From NCBI RefSeq assembly GCF_036287215.1, contig NZ_CP142860.1, forward strand, positions 1,798,001-1,862,000: a stretch of 64,000 nt of DNA, written 5' to 3'. Numbering within the stretch: the stretch's first letter is position 1; each line of letters starts with the position of its first letter. The position numbers and the translations under genes were made by a program. The stretch comes from Caproiciproducens sp. CPB-2 (GTDB lineage Bacteria; Bacillota; Clostridia; Oscillospirales; Acutalibacteraceae). Positions 39,062 to 48,837 of this stretch are shown here, in pieces. Below the pieces are notes generated by a model. It was given only the letters and a program-made list of their open reading frames with translations. It did no database searches and was not told the DNA's origin.

Positions 39062-40258
39062 CTATATCAGATTTATGGTCTCAATACGGTCTCCGATACA
39101 GTCCACGCGCCTGATTCCGCGCGTTTTCGCATATTCCAGCGCTTTCTCTTTTGTCTCAAAGATACTGTTTTCGCATTTCAGACCCTTTTCAATCAGTGTG
39201 GAAGCATAGTTCAGGGCCTCCATTTCAAAATTGGTCTCTCCGTGAACCAGAACGTCCGCCGGCATAACGGAATAGAGCGTACCGTGTTCCAGCATGATCT
39301 TGGAAATCGCGTCCACGTTGATCGCGAACCCGATAGCCGGCATCGGAAAGTCAAAGTAACCGAGAAGATTGTCGTATCTTCCGCCCAGAAGGACCGCGTC
39401 ACCGCAGTCTTCCACATAAGCGCTGAAAACGATATTGGTGTAATAATCGTTGCGCTGTACCAGACCCAAATCGACAATCATCTTATCGCCAAGGCCGCGG
39501 CGGCTCAAGGAGCGGTAAAGCTCGTGCAGATATTTTAGCATTCCTCCGGACTTTTCGTCGGAACAAAACGGCTCCGCATGCGCAAACACCTCTTCCCCGC
39601 CGAAAAGGCGCGGAAGCGTGCGCATCGCCGTTACCGGCCGGGATTGCTCCAGACCGTCAAGGATTCTGTTCAGCGACGCGTAATTTTTCGATTCAATGGC
39701 GCTGCGGATATCCTCGCGCAGGTCGTCGGAAATAGGCAGCTGCTCGGCCAATGCGCGGAAAAGTCCGGCGTGACCCAGTTCAAACCGAAAATCAGGGACA
39801 CACTTTCCCAGCGCCTCGATTGCCGTCATGATCACTTCAAGGTCCGCGCGCATTCCGTCCGCGCCGAGAAGCTCAATCCCGGTCTGGGCCGTTTCGTCGC
39901 TGCGGCCCGTCAGGGCCGGATTGTTGCGGTAGATGGGCTGTGTGTAAAAAAGCCTGATCGGCTTCGGTAAGGCCTGCAGTCTGGTCGCGGCCAGACGCGC
40001 GATCGGCATGGTGGAATCCGGCCGCATAACAGTCAGTCTTCCGCGGCGGTCGGACATTTTATACATGACCTCCTGCCCGATTCCGGAAAAATTCGGGTCA
40101 AACACATCATAGAACTCCAAACCGGGAGTAACCACTTCATTGAAGCCCCTGGAAGAAAAGACATCCCTCAGGGTTTTCTCCACATCCCTGCGCACCAGGC
40201 ATTCTTCAAAAAGAAGGTCTTTCGTCCCCTCCGGAGTGACTTTGTTATATTTTTTCAT
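39062..40258 (-). CDS. hisZ: ATP phosphoribosyltransferase regulatory subunit
   Basis: 398 residues, homologous to the catalytic core of histidyl-tRNA synthetase but acting as partner of short HisG. Class II-like motifs are seen (TPEGTKDLLFEE, MRPDSTMPIARLAATR, LLGGRYDNLLGYF). The start ATG at 40258 has AGGTG upstream; a longer frame would run past the promoter. It is the first gene of the his operon. Confidence 0.93.
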   Translation of the reverse strand: MKKYNKVTPEGTKDLLFEECLVRRDVEKTLRDVFSSRGFNEVVTPGLEFYDVFDPNFSGIGQEVMYKMSDRRGRLTVMRPDSTMPIARLAATRLQALPKPIRLFYTQPIYRNNPALTGRSDETAQTGIELLGADGMRADLEVIMTAIEALGKCVPDFRFELGHAGLFRALAEQLPISDDLREDIRSAIESKNYASLNRILDGLEQSRPVTAMRTLPRLFGGEEVFAHAEPFCSDEKSGGMLKYLHELYRSLSRRGLGDKMIVDLGLVQRNDYYTNIVFSAYVEDCGDAVLLGGRYDNLLGYFDFPMPAIGFAINVDAISKIMLEHGTLYSVMPADVLVHGETNFEMEALNYASTLIEKGLKCENSIFETKEKALEYAKTRGIRRVDCIGDRIETINLI

Positions 40259-40289
40259 CCAATACACCTGTAGACTTTCAGTTGAATGC

Positions 40290-40319
40290 TTTAGTATGGT
40301 AATATAATAGCATACTAAA
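40290..40319. promoter_or_regulatory. Inverted-repeat operator over the his promoter -10
   Basis: A perfect 9-bp inverted repeat TTTAGTATG-N12-CATACTAAA spans the -10 element. Such placement would let a repressor block RNA polymerase. A HisR/YerC-type (TrpR-like) repressor is a candidate because it controls histidine genes in some Firmicutes, but the match to its motif was not checked. Confidence 0.6.
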
Positions 40320-40333
40320 CCGTTCTTTGTCAA
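40304..40333 (-). promoter_or_regulatory. Promoter of the hisZGDCBAIE operon
   Basis: Minus strand: perfect -35 TTGACA (40333-40328), 18 bp, -10 TATTAT (40309-40304). It overlaps the 3' end of polC and the operator above. Confidence 0.7.
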
Positions 40334-43300
40334 CCAAATAATGTCATCTGGCTGCTTTGCGGCAGTCCGGCAAGGGCACCGGCCTCCGCAAGCGTTTCAA
40401 TAACGGATTTGGAAACCTTGGAGCGGGTCTGAAGATCGTCGACAGAAATATAAGGCCCCTTTTCCTTTGCGGCCGCCAGACTGTTTGCCGCGGCTTCCCC
40501 CACACCCGACAGAGAGGAAAACGGCAGCCTGATTTTTCCATTTTCGACCAGATATTTTTTCGCGTCGGATTGATAAAGGTCGACCGGAAGAACCTCGATT
40601 CCCCGGGCAAGCATTTCGTTGATGATCTGGAAAGTAGCATAGGCGGCCTCTTCCTTCGCGCTTGCTTCCTTGCCCTTCATGCTGATTTCATTCATGCGTC
40701 TCCGGACGGCTTCCCTGCCCTTCATGACAGTGGCGCCGTCAAAGTCCTCTCCGCGTACGGTAAAATAAGCGGCGTAGTACTCGACCGGCCTATGTACCTT
40801 GTACCACCCGAGACGCAGGGTTGAAATCATATATGCCGCCGCGTGCGCTTTCGGGAACATGTACTTGATCTTCATACAGGAATCAATATACCACTGCGGT
40901 ACATTATGCTCCTTCATGGCCTGAATATGCTCTTCCGTCAAAAGCTTGGAGGCCTTGCCCTTACGGGTGATCTCCATAATTTTAAACGCCATTTTCGGCT
41001 CCAGCCCTTTGTGCAGCAGGTAAGTCATAATGCTGTCTCTGGTTCCGATTACCTCCGCGATGGTGCAGGTCTTGTTTTTAATCAGGTCCTGCGCGTTGCC
41101 GAGCCAGACATCCGTACCGTGTGAAAGGCCGGAAACCTGCAAAAGATCGGAAAAGGTTTTGGGCTGGGAATCGATCAGCATTTGCCGTACAAAGCTGGTG
41201 CCGACTTCCGGCAGGGAAAACGTGCCGGTCTGGGAATCGATATCCTCCGGCTTGACGTGAAGCGCCTCCGTGGAGGTAAACAGCGACATGACCTCCGGGT
41301 CGCTCATGGAAACCTTCATAACCGGAATGCCGGTGTAATCTTCCAGATACCGGTAAATGGAAGGAACATCATGCCCGAGCTCGTCCAGCTTGCAGATGGT
41401 GTCATGGATGGAATGGAAGTCGAAATGGGTGGTGATATTATCCGATTTCTGATCGTTCGCCGGATGCTGCACCGGGCAGAAATCGTAAATCTCCATGCCC
41501 TTCGGCACGACGACCATGCCGCCCGGATGCTGGCCGGTCGTGCGCTTGATCCCCGTGCAGCCGATCGCCAGACGCTGTTCCTCCGCACGGTGCATCACCA
41601 TTCCCTTTTCCTCCGCATATTTCTTCACGAAGCCGATTGCGGTTTTATCCGCTACGGTTGCGATGGTTCCGGCCTTAAAGACGTTGTCCTTGCCGAACAG
41701 CGTTTCTGTGTAGCGGTGTGCGCTGGTCTGGTACTCGCCGGAAAAGTTCAGGTCGATATCCGGCGTCTTGTCGCCGTCGAAGCCCAGGAAGGTCTCAAAC
41801 GGAATCGTATGCCCGTCGCGGTTATACTCCGTTCCGCAGACAGGGCAATTTTTCGGCGGCAGGTCGAATCCGCTGCCATAGCTGCCGTCGGTGATGAATT
41901 CGCTGTGCTTGCAGTTGGGGCAGACATAATGCGGCTCCAGCGGGTTTACCTCGGAAATACCGGACATATTCGCCACAAACGAGGACCCGACGGAACCACG
42001 GGAGCCAACCAGATAACCGTGTGCTTCCGAGTCCGCGACCAACTTCTGCGCGGTCATATAAAGGATGGAGAAGCCGTGCTTCGTGATGGAACCCAGCTCA
42101 CGGTCGAGACGCTTTTTCACGATATCCGGCAGCGGGTCACCGTAGACCTCTTTCGCCCTTGTCCATGTGATACTGGTCAGCTGTTCCTCGGCACCCTCGA
42201 TAAAGGGCGGATAGGTTCCCTCGGGAATCGGGCGGATTTCCTCCGTCATCTCCGCAATCAGGTTTGTGTTTTTCACCACGACTTCATACGCTTTTTCCTT
42301 CCCAAGATAGGCGAATTCCGCCAGCATTTCCGCGGTGGTGCGCATGTAGAGCGGAGCCTGCTCGTCGGTATCCTTGTATCCCTGACCGGCCATCAGGATT
42401 CTGCGGTAATCGCCGTCCTTCGGGTCCATAAAGTGAACGTCGCACGTCGCGACCACCGGCTTATGGAGATGCTCTCCGAGCTTCACGATCGTCCGGTTGA
42501 ATTCCCTCAGCTTTTCCTTGTCGGGGACAAGGCCCTCGCGGACCATAAAAAGATTGTTCCCAATCGGCTGAATTTCAAGATAATCGTAGAAACCCGCAAT
42601 TTCACACAGAGTTTCCCACGGCTGCGCGTTGAAAACCGCTCTGTAAAGTTCTCCAGCTTCACATGCACTGCCGACAATCAGACCTTCCCTGTGTTTGATC
42701 AGTTCGCTTTTGGGGATACGCGGGTTTCTGTAAAAGTAGTCCAGATGGGATTTGGAAATCAGCTTGTACAGATTTTTCAGGCCCGTTTTATTTTTGACCA
42801 GAATGATCTGATGGTAGGATTTCATTTTTTTAGGGTCTCCGCCGGCCAGCGAGGAGTTGATATCCATCACCGACTGCGCGCCGGTGTCTTCCTTCAGACG
42901 CGTTAACAGCGCCATAAAGATCTTGCCCAGTACCGTTGCGTCGTCGCTTGCGCGGTGATGGTTGAACGGGTCGAGCTTTAAGTATTTGGCGACCGTGTCC
43001 AGCTTGCAGTTCTTGATATCCTTCAGCATGGAGCGGCACATAGGAACGGTATCGATGTACGGGTAGGAAAAATCCATTCCGCTGCGCTGCGCCGCAATCC
43101 GGATAAACGAGGTGTCGAACTCGGCGTTGTGGGCGATCAGAACGGCGTCTTTGCCGCAGAAATCATAAAACGCCTGAATGGCTTCCTTTTCCAGCGGCGC
43201 GTCTTTTACCATGGAGTCCGTAATCCCGGTCAGCTCTGTTATTTTCGCCGGAATCGGGATTTGCGGATTGACGAAGGTATCGAAGCTTTCTATAATCTCG

Positions 43301-44673
43301 CCGTTTTTGATCCTGACCGCACCGATTTCGGTAATTTTGTCCTTGTTCGGGCTCAGGCCCGTAGTTTCGATATCGAATGAGATAAATTCGTCATCCAGCG
43401 TTTTAGAGGATTCCCCTTTGACAGCCTGTACAAGATCATTGACAAAATAGGCTTCCACCCCATAAATGACCTTGATATGGATATCTTTCTTTTTCAGGTC
43501 GTTCACCGCGTTCATAGCGTCCGGAAAAGCCTGAGCCACACCGTGGTCAGTAATGGCAATGGCGCTCTGCCCCCACTGAGCGGCGCGCTTGATCAGGTCT
43601 CCGGCGGAATTCACGCCGTCCATGCTGGACATATTGGTATGTAAATGCAGTTCCACCCGCTTGACATCGGCTTTATCCGTCACTTTCAGCTGTTGGACCG
43701 TGCTGATGCTTTTGGCGCGCAGGACGATTTCATGGTCGTATTTATCGTATTCCACATCGCCGCGGGCGATGACCGACATGCCCTTCGACAGCGTGTCCAA
43801 CGCCTTGCACTGGGAAACCATCTCAATAATTTTCAGCGTCATGGAACTGGTATAGTCCGTGATATTGATCGTGATGATTTTTCTCTGCTGATCCCTTGTA
43901 ATCTTTTCTTCAATCTGAAAAATCTCGCCCCAAATCGTTACGCTCCCAATATCCGGAGTTACCTTATTAATCGGAACCGGCTTTGCTTTCGTCGCGTGCC
44001 CGTACAGTTCGCGGGCAGTTTCCGGTATCATGCAGGGGAGCAGCGTTTCGCCCGAGCGCACCTGAATTGTCCTGGGCGCTTTTACATGATTGAGATTTGT
44101 TTCGTAGGCTTCCACCTGCTCCACAACCGCTTCGCGTTTCAGCGTTTCCTGCCGCTTCTTTTTCTTTTCAATATAGACCGGATTCTCGCTGTCTACCGTC
44201 AGAAGTCCGTCGAATTCCACCGTCAGGCTGATGCCGAATTCCTCGTGAATCAGCCTGGAAATCAGGCGGTCAATATGACGCGAAACCAGCAAATCCCTTC
44301 CGCCGTGCGTCAGAGAGATGATCAGCTTTCCGTTTTCGACCCTTGCGGAGGAATCCGTCAGGGTCCCGTTGATACTGGCTTCCCGGCGCTTCAGTTCCAT
44401 CACCAGACTGGGGTAATAGTCAACGCTGAAGGTCTCTGACGGGAAGGATGGAAAGATGCAGGCTTTGGCAAGGTTCAGTTCTTTACAGGCGGAAATTTGC
44501 TTTTCCACATCATAAAGCACGCGGCGCTCCACCAAAGATGGAAACGCCACGTCAGCAGTAATGATTCTGTTATTTGTATCGATTTGTAATGAAGAAATGC
44601 TTCCGTTGCACACGGGAGACGGCAATCGTGAAGCTTCTATGTATGCACCAAAAAATTCACCAAAAGTTTTCAA
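40330..44673 (-). CDS. polC: DNA polymerase III PolC-type alpha subunit
   Basis: About 1447 residues, the usual length for PolC. Domains in order: N-terminal region, OB fold (VTIWGEIFQIEEK), PHP with ELHLHTNMSSMDG, an inserted 3'-5' exonuclease with FDIETTGLSP and LIAHNAEFDTSFI, the rest of PHP, a zinc module (CPNCKHSEF ... CPVC) and the polymerase core with PDIDLNFSGEY. It is the replicative polymerase of low-GC Gram-positives. I place the start at TTG 44673, preceded by AAAGGA; the open frame extends 68 codons further but overlaps ispG and reads as non-family sequence. Confidence 0.96.
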   Translation of the reverse strand: MKTFGEFFGAYIEASRLPSPVCNGSISSLQIDTNNRIITADVAFPSLVERRVLYDVEKQISACKELNLAKACIFPSFPSETFSVDYYPSLVMELKRREASINGTLTDSSARVENGKLIISLTHGGRDLLVSRHIDRLISRLIHEEFGISLTVEFDGLLTVDSENPVYIEKKKKRQETLKREAVVEQVEAYETNLNHVKAPRTIQVRSGETLLPCMIPETARELYGHATKAKPVPINKVTPDIGSVTIWGEIFQIEEKITRDQQRKIITINITDYTSSMTLKIIEMVSQCKALDTLSKGMSVIARGDVEYDKYDHEIVLRAKSISTVQQLKVTDKADVKRVELHLHTNMSSMDGVNSAGDLIKRAAQWGQSAIAITDHGVAQAFPDAMNAVNDLKKKDIHIKVIYGVEAYFVNDLVQAVKGESSKTLDDEFISFDIETTGLSPNKDKITEIGAVRIKNGEIIESFDTFVNPQIPIPAKITELTGITDSMVKDAPLEKEAIQAFYDFCGKDAVLIAHNAEFDTSFIRIAAQRSGMDFSYPYIDTVPMCRSMLKDIKNCKLDTVAKYLKLDPFNHHRASDDATVLGKIFMALLTRLKEDTGAQSVMDINSSLAGGDPKKMKSYHQIILVKNKTGLKNLYKLISKSHLDYFYRNPRIPKSELIKHREGLIVGSACEAGELYRAVFNAQPWETLCEIAGFYDYLEIQPIGNNLFMVREGLVPDKEKLREFNRTIVKLGEHLHKPVVATCDVHFMDPKDGDYRRILMAGQGYKDTDEQAPLYMRTTAEMLAEFAYLGKEKAYEVVVKNTNLIAEMTEEIRPIPEGTYPPFIEGAEEQLTSITWTRAKEVYGDPLPDIVKKRLDRELGSITKHGFSILYMTAQKLVADSEAHGYLVGSRGSVGSSFVANMSGISEVNPLEPHYVCPNCKHSEFITDGSYGSGFDLPPKNCPVCGTEYNRDGHTIPFETFLGFDGDKTPDIDLNFSGEYQTSAHRYTETLFGKDNVFKAGTIATVADKTAIGFVKKYAEEKGMVMHRAEEQRLAIGCTGIKRTTGQHPGGMVVVPKGMEIYDFCPVQHPANDQKSDNITTHFDFHSIHDTICKLDELGHDVPSIYRYLEDYTGIPVMKVSMSDPEVMSLFTSTEALHVKPEDIDSQTGTFSLPEVGTSFVRQMLIDSQPKTFSDLLQVSGLSHGTDVWLGNAQDLIKNKTCTIAEVIGTRDSIMTYLLHKGLEPKMAFKIMEITRKGKASKLLTEEHIQAMKEHNVPQWYIDSCMKIKYMFPKAHAAAYMISTLRLGWYKVHRPVEYYAAYFTVRGEDFDGATVMKGREAVRRRMNEISMKGKEASAKEEAAYATFQIINEMLARGIEVLPVDLYQSDAKKYLVENGKIRLPFSSLSGVGEAAANSLAAAKEKGPYISVDDLQTRSKVSKSVIETLAEAGALAGLPQSSQMTLFG

Positions 44674-44687
44674 TGGAATTCCGTCCT

Positions 44688-45731
44688 TTACATCTGATCT
44701 ATCTCCTGCATTAAGCAGTCCAAAAGCTGATCCTCCGGAACCTTGCGGATAATCCGGCCCTTCTTGAACAGAAGGCCCACCCCGTCTCCTCCGGCAATGC
44801 CGATATCGGCCTCGCGGGCTTCTCCGGGGCCGTTCACCGCACAGCCCATAACGGCGACCTTCAGATTTTTTTTGCATCCCGCAAGGCGCTGTTCAGCCTC
44901 GTTCGCAAGGCGGATCAGGTCGATCCGCGTTCTGCCGCAGGTCGGGCAGGAAACGAATTGGATTCCCTCCGTGTTCAGATCAAGCGCCCGCAAAATATCA
45001 AAACCGGCGGCGACCTCCTTTACCGGGTCGGCCGTCAGGGAAACACGGATGGTATCCCCTATCCCGCGCTGCAGAAGAGAACCGATTCCGATCGCGGATT
45101 TGATCAGGCCCATCCGCTCGGTCCCGGCCTCCGTTACACCCAGATGCAGCGGATAGTCGCAGCTTTGCGCCGCCAGCTCATAGGCCTGAATCATTTTGTT
45201 CACATCGGAGGATTTAATCGATAGGACAATATCGTGAAAATCATATTTTTCCAGCAGCGAAGCGTGATACAGCGCGCTTTCCACAAGCGCCTGCGGCGTT
45301 GGACCGCCGTATTTTTCCAGGATTTCCTTTTCCAGCGAACCGGAATTCACTCCGATCCGGATGGGGATATTTTTTCGGCGGCATGCGTCCGCCACCGCCT
45401 TGACATGGTCGTCGGAGCCGATATTGCCGGGATTGATCCTGATTTTGTCAACTCCCGCCTCCACCGCTTCCAGCGCCAGGTGATAGTCAAAATGAATATC
45501 CGCGACGAGCGGAACCTGTACGGCGTTTTTGATCGCCGGAATCAGCGGAATGGCGTCCCTGCTCGGAATCGCGGCACGGATGATATCGCACCCGGCCTGC
45601 TCCAGTTCCACCGCCTGACGGACACTGCCGTCGATATCCGTGGAAGGAATGTTGAGCATGGATTGCACGGATATTTTGGAACCGCCGCCAATCGTCACCT
45701 TCCCGGCATGAACCGTCCTTGATTTTCGCAT
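44688..45731 (-). CDS. ispG: 4-hydroxy-3-methylbut-2-en-1-yl diphosphate synthase
   Basis: About 347 residues. An iron-sulfur enzyme converting MEcPP to HMBPP in the MEP route. The TIM barrel is followed by cluster ligands in SCPTCGRT and GCAVNGPGEA. The start ATG at 45731 follows the rseP stop directly. It occupies the place where Bacillus has proS, between rseP and polC. Confidence 0.96.
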   Translation of the reverse strand: MRKSRTVHAGKVTIGGGSKISVQSMLNIPSTDIDGSVRQAVELEQAGCDIIRAAIPSRDAIPLIPAIKNAVQVPLVADIHFDYHLALEAVEAGVDKIRINPGNIGSDDHVKAVADACRRKNIPIRIGVNSGSLEKEILEKYGGPTPQALVESALYHASLLEKYDFHDIVLSIKSSDVNKMIQAYELAAQSCDYPLHLGVTEAGTERMGLIKSAIGIGSLLQRGIGDTIRVSLTADPVKEVAAGFDILRALDLNTEGIQFVSCPTCGRTRIDLIRLANEAEQRLAGCKKNLKVAVMGCAVNGPGEAREADIGIAGGDGVGLLFKKGRIIRKVPEDQLLDCLMQEIDQM

Positions 45732-45733
45732 GA

Positions 45734-46804
45734 TCAACCCAACCCCTTGCCAGTAATCAGCCTGATAATATCGTTGAAAGTAATAATCACCATCAGACCC
45801 ATCAGCAGGCAGAAGCCGGCCGTGTTTACCCAGCCCTCGTATTTCGGGTTGATTGGCTTGCGGAAAATCGCTTCCACGATCAGGAACAGCAGCCTGCCAC
45901 CGTCCAGCGCCGGCAGCGGAAGCAGATTCACGACGCCAAGGTTGACGGTAATGACCATCATCATCATCAAAATATTGTTCAGGGCGGCGATAAAATTCTG
46001 CTGCAGACCGATCGAGGCCGCCTGCCCGATGGCGTTCGCCGCGCCGACGGGGCCCGCGACATCATTGAACCCGAATTTTCCCGTGACAAGCCCGACCAGA
46101 CTGTACCAGACCATTCGCACGGTGGAAACCGTGTCCTGTGCGGATTTGACAATCAGAGTACCGGGATTTTTTTCAATCGGCTGCACATAAAAGTCAAGGG
46201 CAAGGATTTGCTTCCCGTCCGATTCCTTTGTGTTAAACCGTATATCATCAAAGTTCAGCAGCTTTCCGCCGCGGGAAACCTGAATATCCGTTTTCATCGG
46301 GTCCGCCATGGCGAGAGCAAAGCTCAAATCGCGGTCCCCGTTTATTTTATAGCCGTTGATGCTTTTAAAAACATCGCCAACCTGAAACCCGGCCGCCTGC
46401 AGGGCCGACTGATCGGTAAATTTCGAGATGGTCGTCGAAGAAAACGCAGGCTGCTGGCCTAAAAGAATCATCATAATGACGAGACCCAGGATAATATTCA
46501 TCACGGCGCCCATCACAACCACCAGCATCCGTTTCCAAATCGGCCTGTTGTTAAAGGCACGGTCGTCCGGGCTGTCCTCATCTTCGCCTTCCATCGCGCA
46601 GAAGCCGCCGACCGGAAACGCGCGCAGGGAATACTCCGTTTCCCCCCTTGTAAAATGAAACAGCTTCGGCCCCATGCCGATGGCAAATTCATTGACACGA
46701 ACTCCGGAAAGCTTCGCCGTGAAAAAATGTCCGAATTCGTGGATAAAAATAATAAAGCTGAAAAGAAGAATCGCTATAATTACCAATATTGCTTTTGTAA
46801 TCAT
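45734..46804 (-). CDS. rseP: RIP metalloprotease RseP (site-2 protease)
   Basis: 356 residues. The zinc motif HEFGH lies at 22-26 in the first membrane helix, a PDZ domain fills the middle (GFQVGDVFKSINGYKING), and LPLPALDGGRLLF near the C-terminus supplies the third ligand. It cleaves anti-sigma factors and signal peptides within the membrane. The ATG at 46804 has GAGGTG upstream and overlaps the dxr end region. The open frame runs 20 codons further without a good site. Confidence 0.96.
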   Translation of the reverse strand: MITKAILVIIAILLFSFIIFIHEFGHFFTAKLSGVRVNEFAIGMGPKLFHFTRGETEYSLRAFPVGGFCAMEGEDEDSPDDRAFNNRPIWKRMLVVVMGAVMNIILGLVIMMILLGQQPAFSSTTISKFTDQSALQAAGFQVGDVFKSINGYKINGDRDLSFALAMADPMKTDIQVSRGGKLLNFDDIRFNTKESDGKQILALDFYVQPIEKNPGTLIVKSAQDTVSTVRMVWYSLVGLVTGKFGFNDVAGPVGAANAIGQAASIGLQQNFIAALNNILMMMMVITVNLGVVNLLPLPALDGGRLLFLIVEAIFRKPINPKYEGWVNTAGFCLLMGLMVIITFNDIIRLITGKGLG

Positions 46805-46817
46805 GATCACCTCATCG

Positions 46818-47969
46818 TCAGCCGACCGCGCCGAAAACATAATCCCGCGCATTGCGGTCGGCATTCAAAATATCGTCAACAGACGAAACCGTTTGAACAT
46901 CCGGCTGATTTTCCATCGCACGGCGGACCAGTTCCCCGATCCGGAGAAAAGAAATCCTGCCGTCTAAAAACAGCTTTACCGCGACCTCATTTGCCCCGTT
47001 TGCCGCCGCGGGGGCAAGCCCGCCGCGCTCAATTGCTTTCTTGCACGCGTCAAGACAGGAGAAAGTCTGGAAATCGGGCTCAAAAAAGGTCAATTTACCG
47101 TAATCCGTCAAACTCAGCTGCCCAACCGGCGAAGGAAGCCTCTGCGGCCAGGTAATTGCATACTGAATGGGAATTCTCATATCCGGCAGTCCCAGCTGCG
47201 CAATGACGGAATTATCTTCATATTCAATCATGGAATGAACGACGCTTTCCCGATGGACGACCACGGAAATTTTGGAGGCCGGCATATCGAACAGCCAGGA
47301 CGCTTCTATAATTTCCAACCCTTTATTCATCATGGTAGCGGAGTCGATCGTAACCTTGGCGCCCATATTCCAGTTCGGATGCCTGAGCGCCTGCTGCGGC
47401 GTTACATGAATCAGCTGATCCCTGTTTTTCCCGAAAAACGGCCCGCCGGAAGCCGTAAGGATGATGCACTTGAGCGCTTTTTTCTCCGGGCAGCCCTGCA
47501 AACATTGAAATACGGCCGAATGCTCGCTGTCCACCGGAAGGATTTTTACCGAATTCTTTTTGGCCGCCTCCATCACAAGGGAGCCCCCGGCGACCAGCGT
47601 TTCCTTGTTGGCGAGCGCCACGTCCTTTCCCGCTTTGATCGCGGTCAGGGTGGGCACCAGCCCAACCATGCCCACGACGGAATTCAGGACCAAATCGGCG
47701 TTTTCCATCGCCGCGGCCTCGCACAGACCGTCCATGCCGGTCACAACCCGTACGGGAGTGTCCGCCACGGCAATTTTCAGTTTTTTCGCCGCGGACTCAT
47801 CAAACACCGCAGCCAACTCGGGTTTAAATTCCCTGATCTGTTCCTCTAAAAGCGCCGTATTGGCATTGGCTGCCAAAGCGCATACCTTTACGTTCAAACC
47901 GCGTACAACATCAAGCGCTTGCGTACCGATGGAGCCGGTCGAACCAAGAATTGAAAGACATCTTCTCAT
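46818..47969 (-). CDS. dxr: 1-deoxy-D-xylulose-5-phosphate reductoisomerase
   Basis: 383 residues. The second MEP enzyme. NADPH binding GSTGSIGTQAL is at the N-terminus; metal and substrate binding appear in PVDSEHSAVFQCL and TASGGPF. All signature residues are present. It lies between cdsA and rseP, the conserved order. Confidence 0.97.
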   Translation of the reverse strand: MRRCLSILGSTGSIGTQALDVVRGLNVKVCALAANANTALLEEQIREFKPELAAVFDESAAKKLKIAVADTPVRVVTGMDGLCEAAAMENADLVLNSVVGMVGLVPTLTAIKAGKDVALANKETLVAGGSLVMEAAKKNSVKILPVDSEHSAVFQCLQGCPEKKALKCIILTASGGPFFGKNRDQLIHVTPQQALRHPNWNMGAKVTIDSATMMNKGLEIIEASWLFDMPASKISVVVHRESVVHSMIEYEDNSVIAQLGLPDMRIPIQYAITWPQRLPSPVGQLSLTDYGKLTFFEPDFQTFSCLDACKKAIERGGLAPAAANGANEVAVKLFLDGRISFLRIGELVRRAMENQPDVQTVSSVDDILNADRNARDYVFGAVG

Positions 47970-48012
47970 TATTATTCACCATTTTGCAGTTTTATTGCAT
48001 CTGAGCACATAT

Positions 48013-48837
48013 TTATTGAAAGACAAGCGGCATAAACTGGACAAGCAAATACACAAACGGCGCTTCAAAAATCACGCTGTCAAAGCGGTCCAGAATCCCG
48101 CCGTGCCCCGGAATGATTTCCCCAAAGTCCTTGATATGGCAGCTGCGCTTGATGAGCGAAAAGCTGAGGTCGCCCAGAATGGACATAATCGTTCCGAAAA
48201 ATCCGATGACCACCAGCGTCAGGTACGATATTTCGACGCTGTAAGCATAGTAAACCGCGTGGAAAATATATCCGAAAACGATCATGGCGACAATATTCAG
48301 AACAAAGCCGCCGATAACGCCCTCCACCGTCTTTTTCGGGCTGATATCCGGACACAATTTATGTTTTCCCCAAAGGCTGCCGGCAAAAAACGCCCCGGTA
48401 TCCGCTATCCAGGCAGAAAAAATCGCAATAATCACATAAAACATGCCGTGCCTCCCGCCAAGATTGCGCAAGCTGATCAAGGTTTCAAGGGCCGTCGGAA
48501 TCATCAGCGACATACTGTAGATGACGCCCACCTCGCGGAAGGTGATCACCTTATGGTACAGAATCAATGCCCCGAATATGACGACCGTGTAAAGAAAATA
48601 GGCGGCCTGCTGCAGCATATCAACCTGTATCAGCGGAATTACCGCGGAAAAGATCAGGCTTGGGATAAGCAGGACAAAATTTTTGGACAATCCCAAAGCG
48701 GAAATAATTTCAAAAACAGCCAAAACTGAAATCAAAGCAATCGCAATGTTCAAAGCTGCCGGAACGGTGCTGTTAAATACTACAATCGCGGCCAAAAAAA
48801 GGACAAGAGATACTCCTGAAGCAACCCTTTCTCTCAA
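48013..48837 (-). CDS. cdsA: Phosphatidate cytidylyltransferase
   Basis: 274 residues with about eight membrane segments. It makes CDP-diacylglycerol from phosphatidate and CTP. The family signature starts at SLIKRSCHIKDFGEIIPGHG and continues GILDRFDS near the C-terminus, with catalytic aspartates. The start is a TTG immediately after the uppS stop codon, with GGAGGGG upstream. Confidence 0.95.
   Translation of the reverse strand: MRERVASGVSLVLFLAAIVVFNSTVPAALNIAIALISVLAVFEIISALGLSKNFVLLIPSLIFSAVIPLIQVDMLQQAAYFLYTVVIFGALILYHKVITFREVGVIYSMSLMIPTALETLISLRNLGGRHGMFYVIIAIFSAWIADTGAFFAGSLWGKHKLCPDISPKKTVEGVIGGFVLNIVAMIVFGYIFHAVYYAYSVEISYLTLVVIGFFGTIMSILGDLSFSLIKRSCHIKDFGEIIPGHGGILDRFDSVIFEAPFVYLLVQFMPLVFQ

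Noticed and set aside
41182..42906. A 574-residue open frame on the plus strand opposite polC
   Set aside because: It is fully contained in polC, lacks known motifs and a start signal; it is a frame shadow.
44674..44877. N-terminal extension of PolC by 68 residues
   Set aside because: The extra stretch overlaps ispG, is arginine-rich shadow sequence and has no ribosome binding site; the TTG at 44673 with AAAGGA is better.
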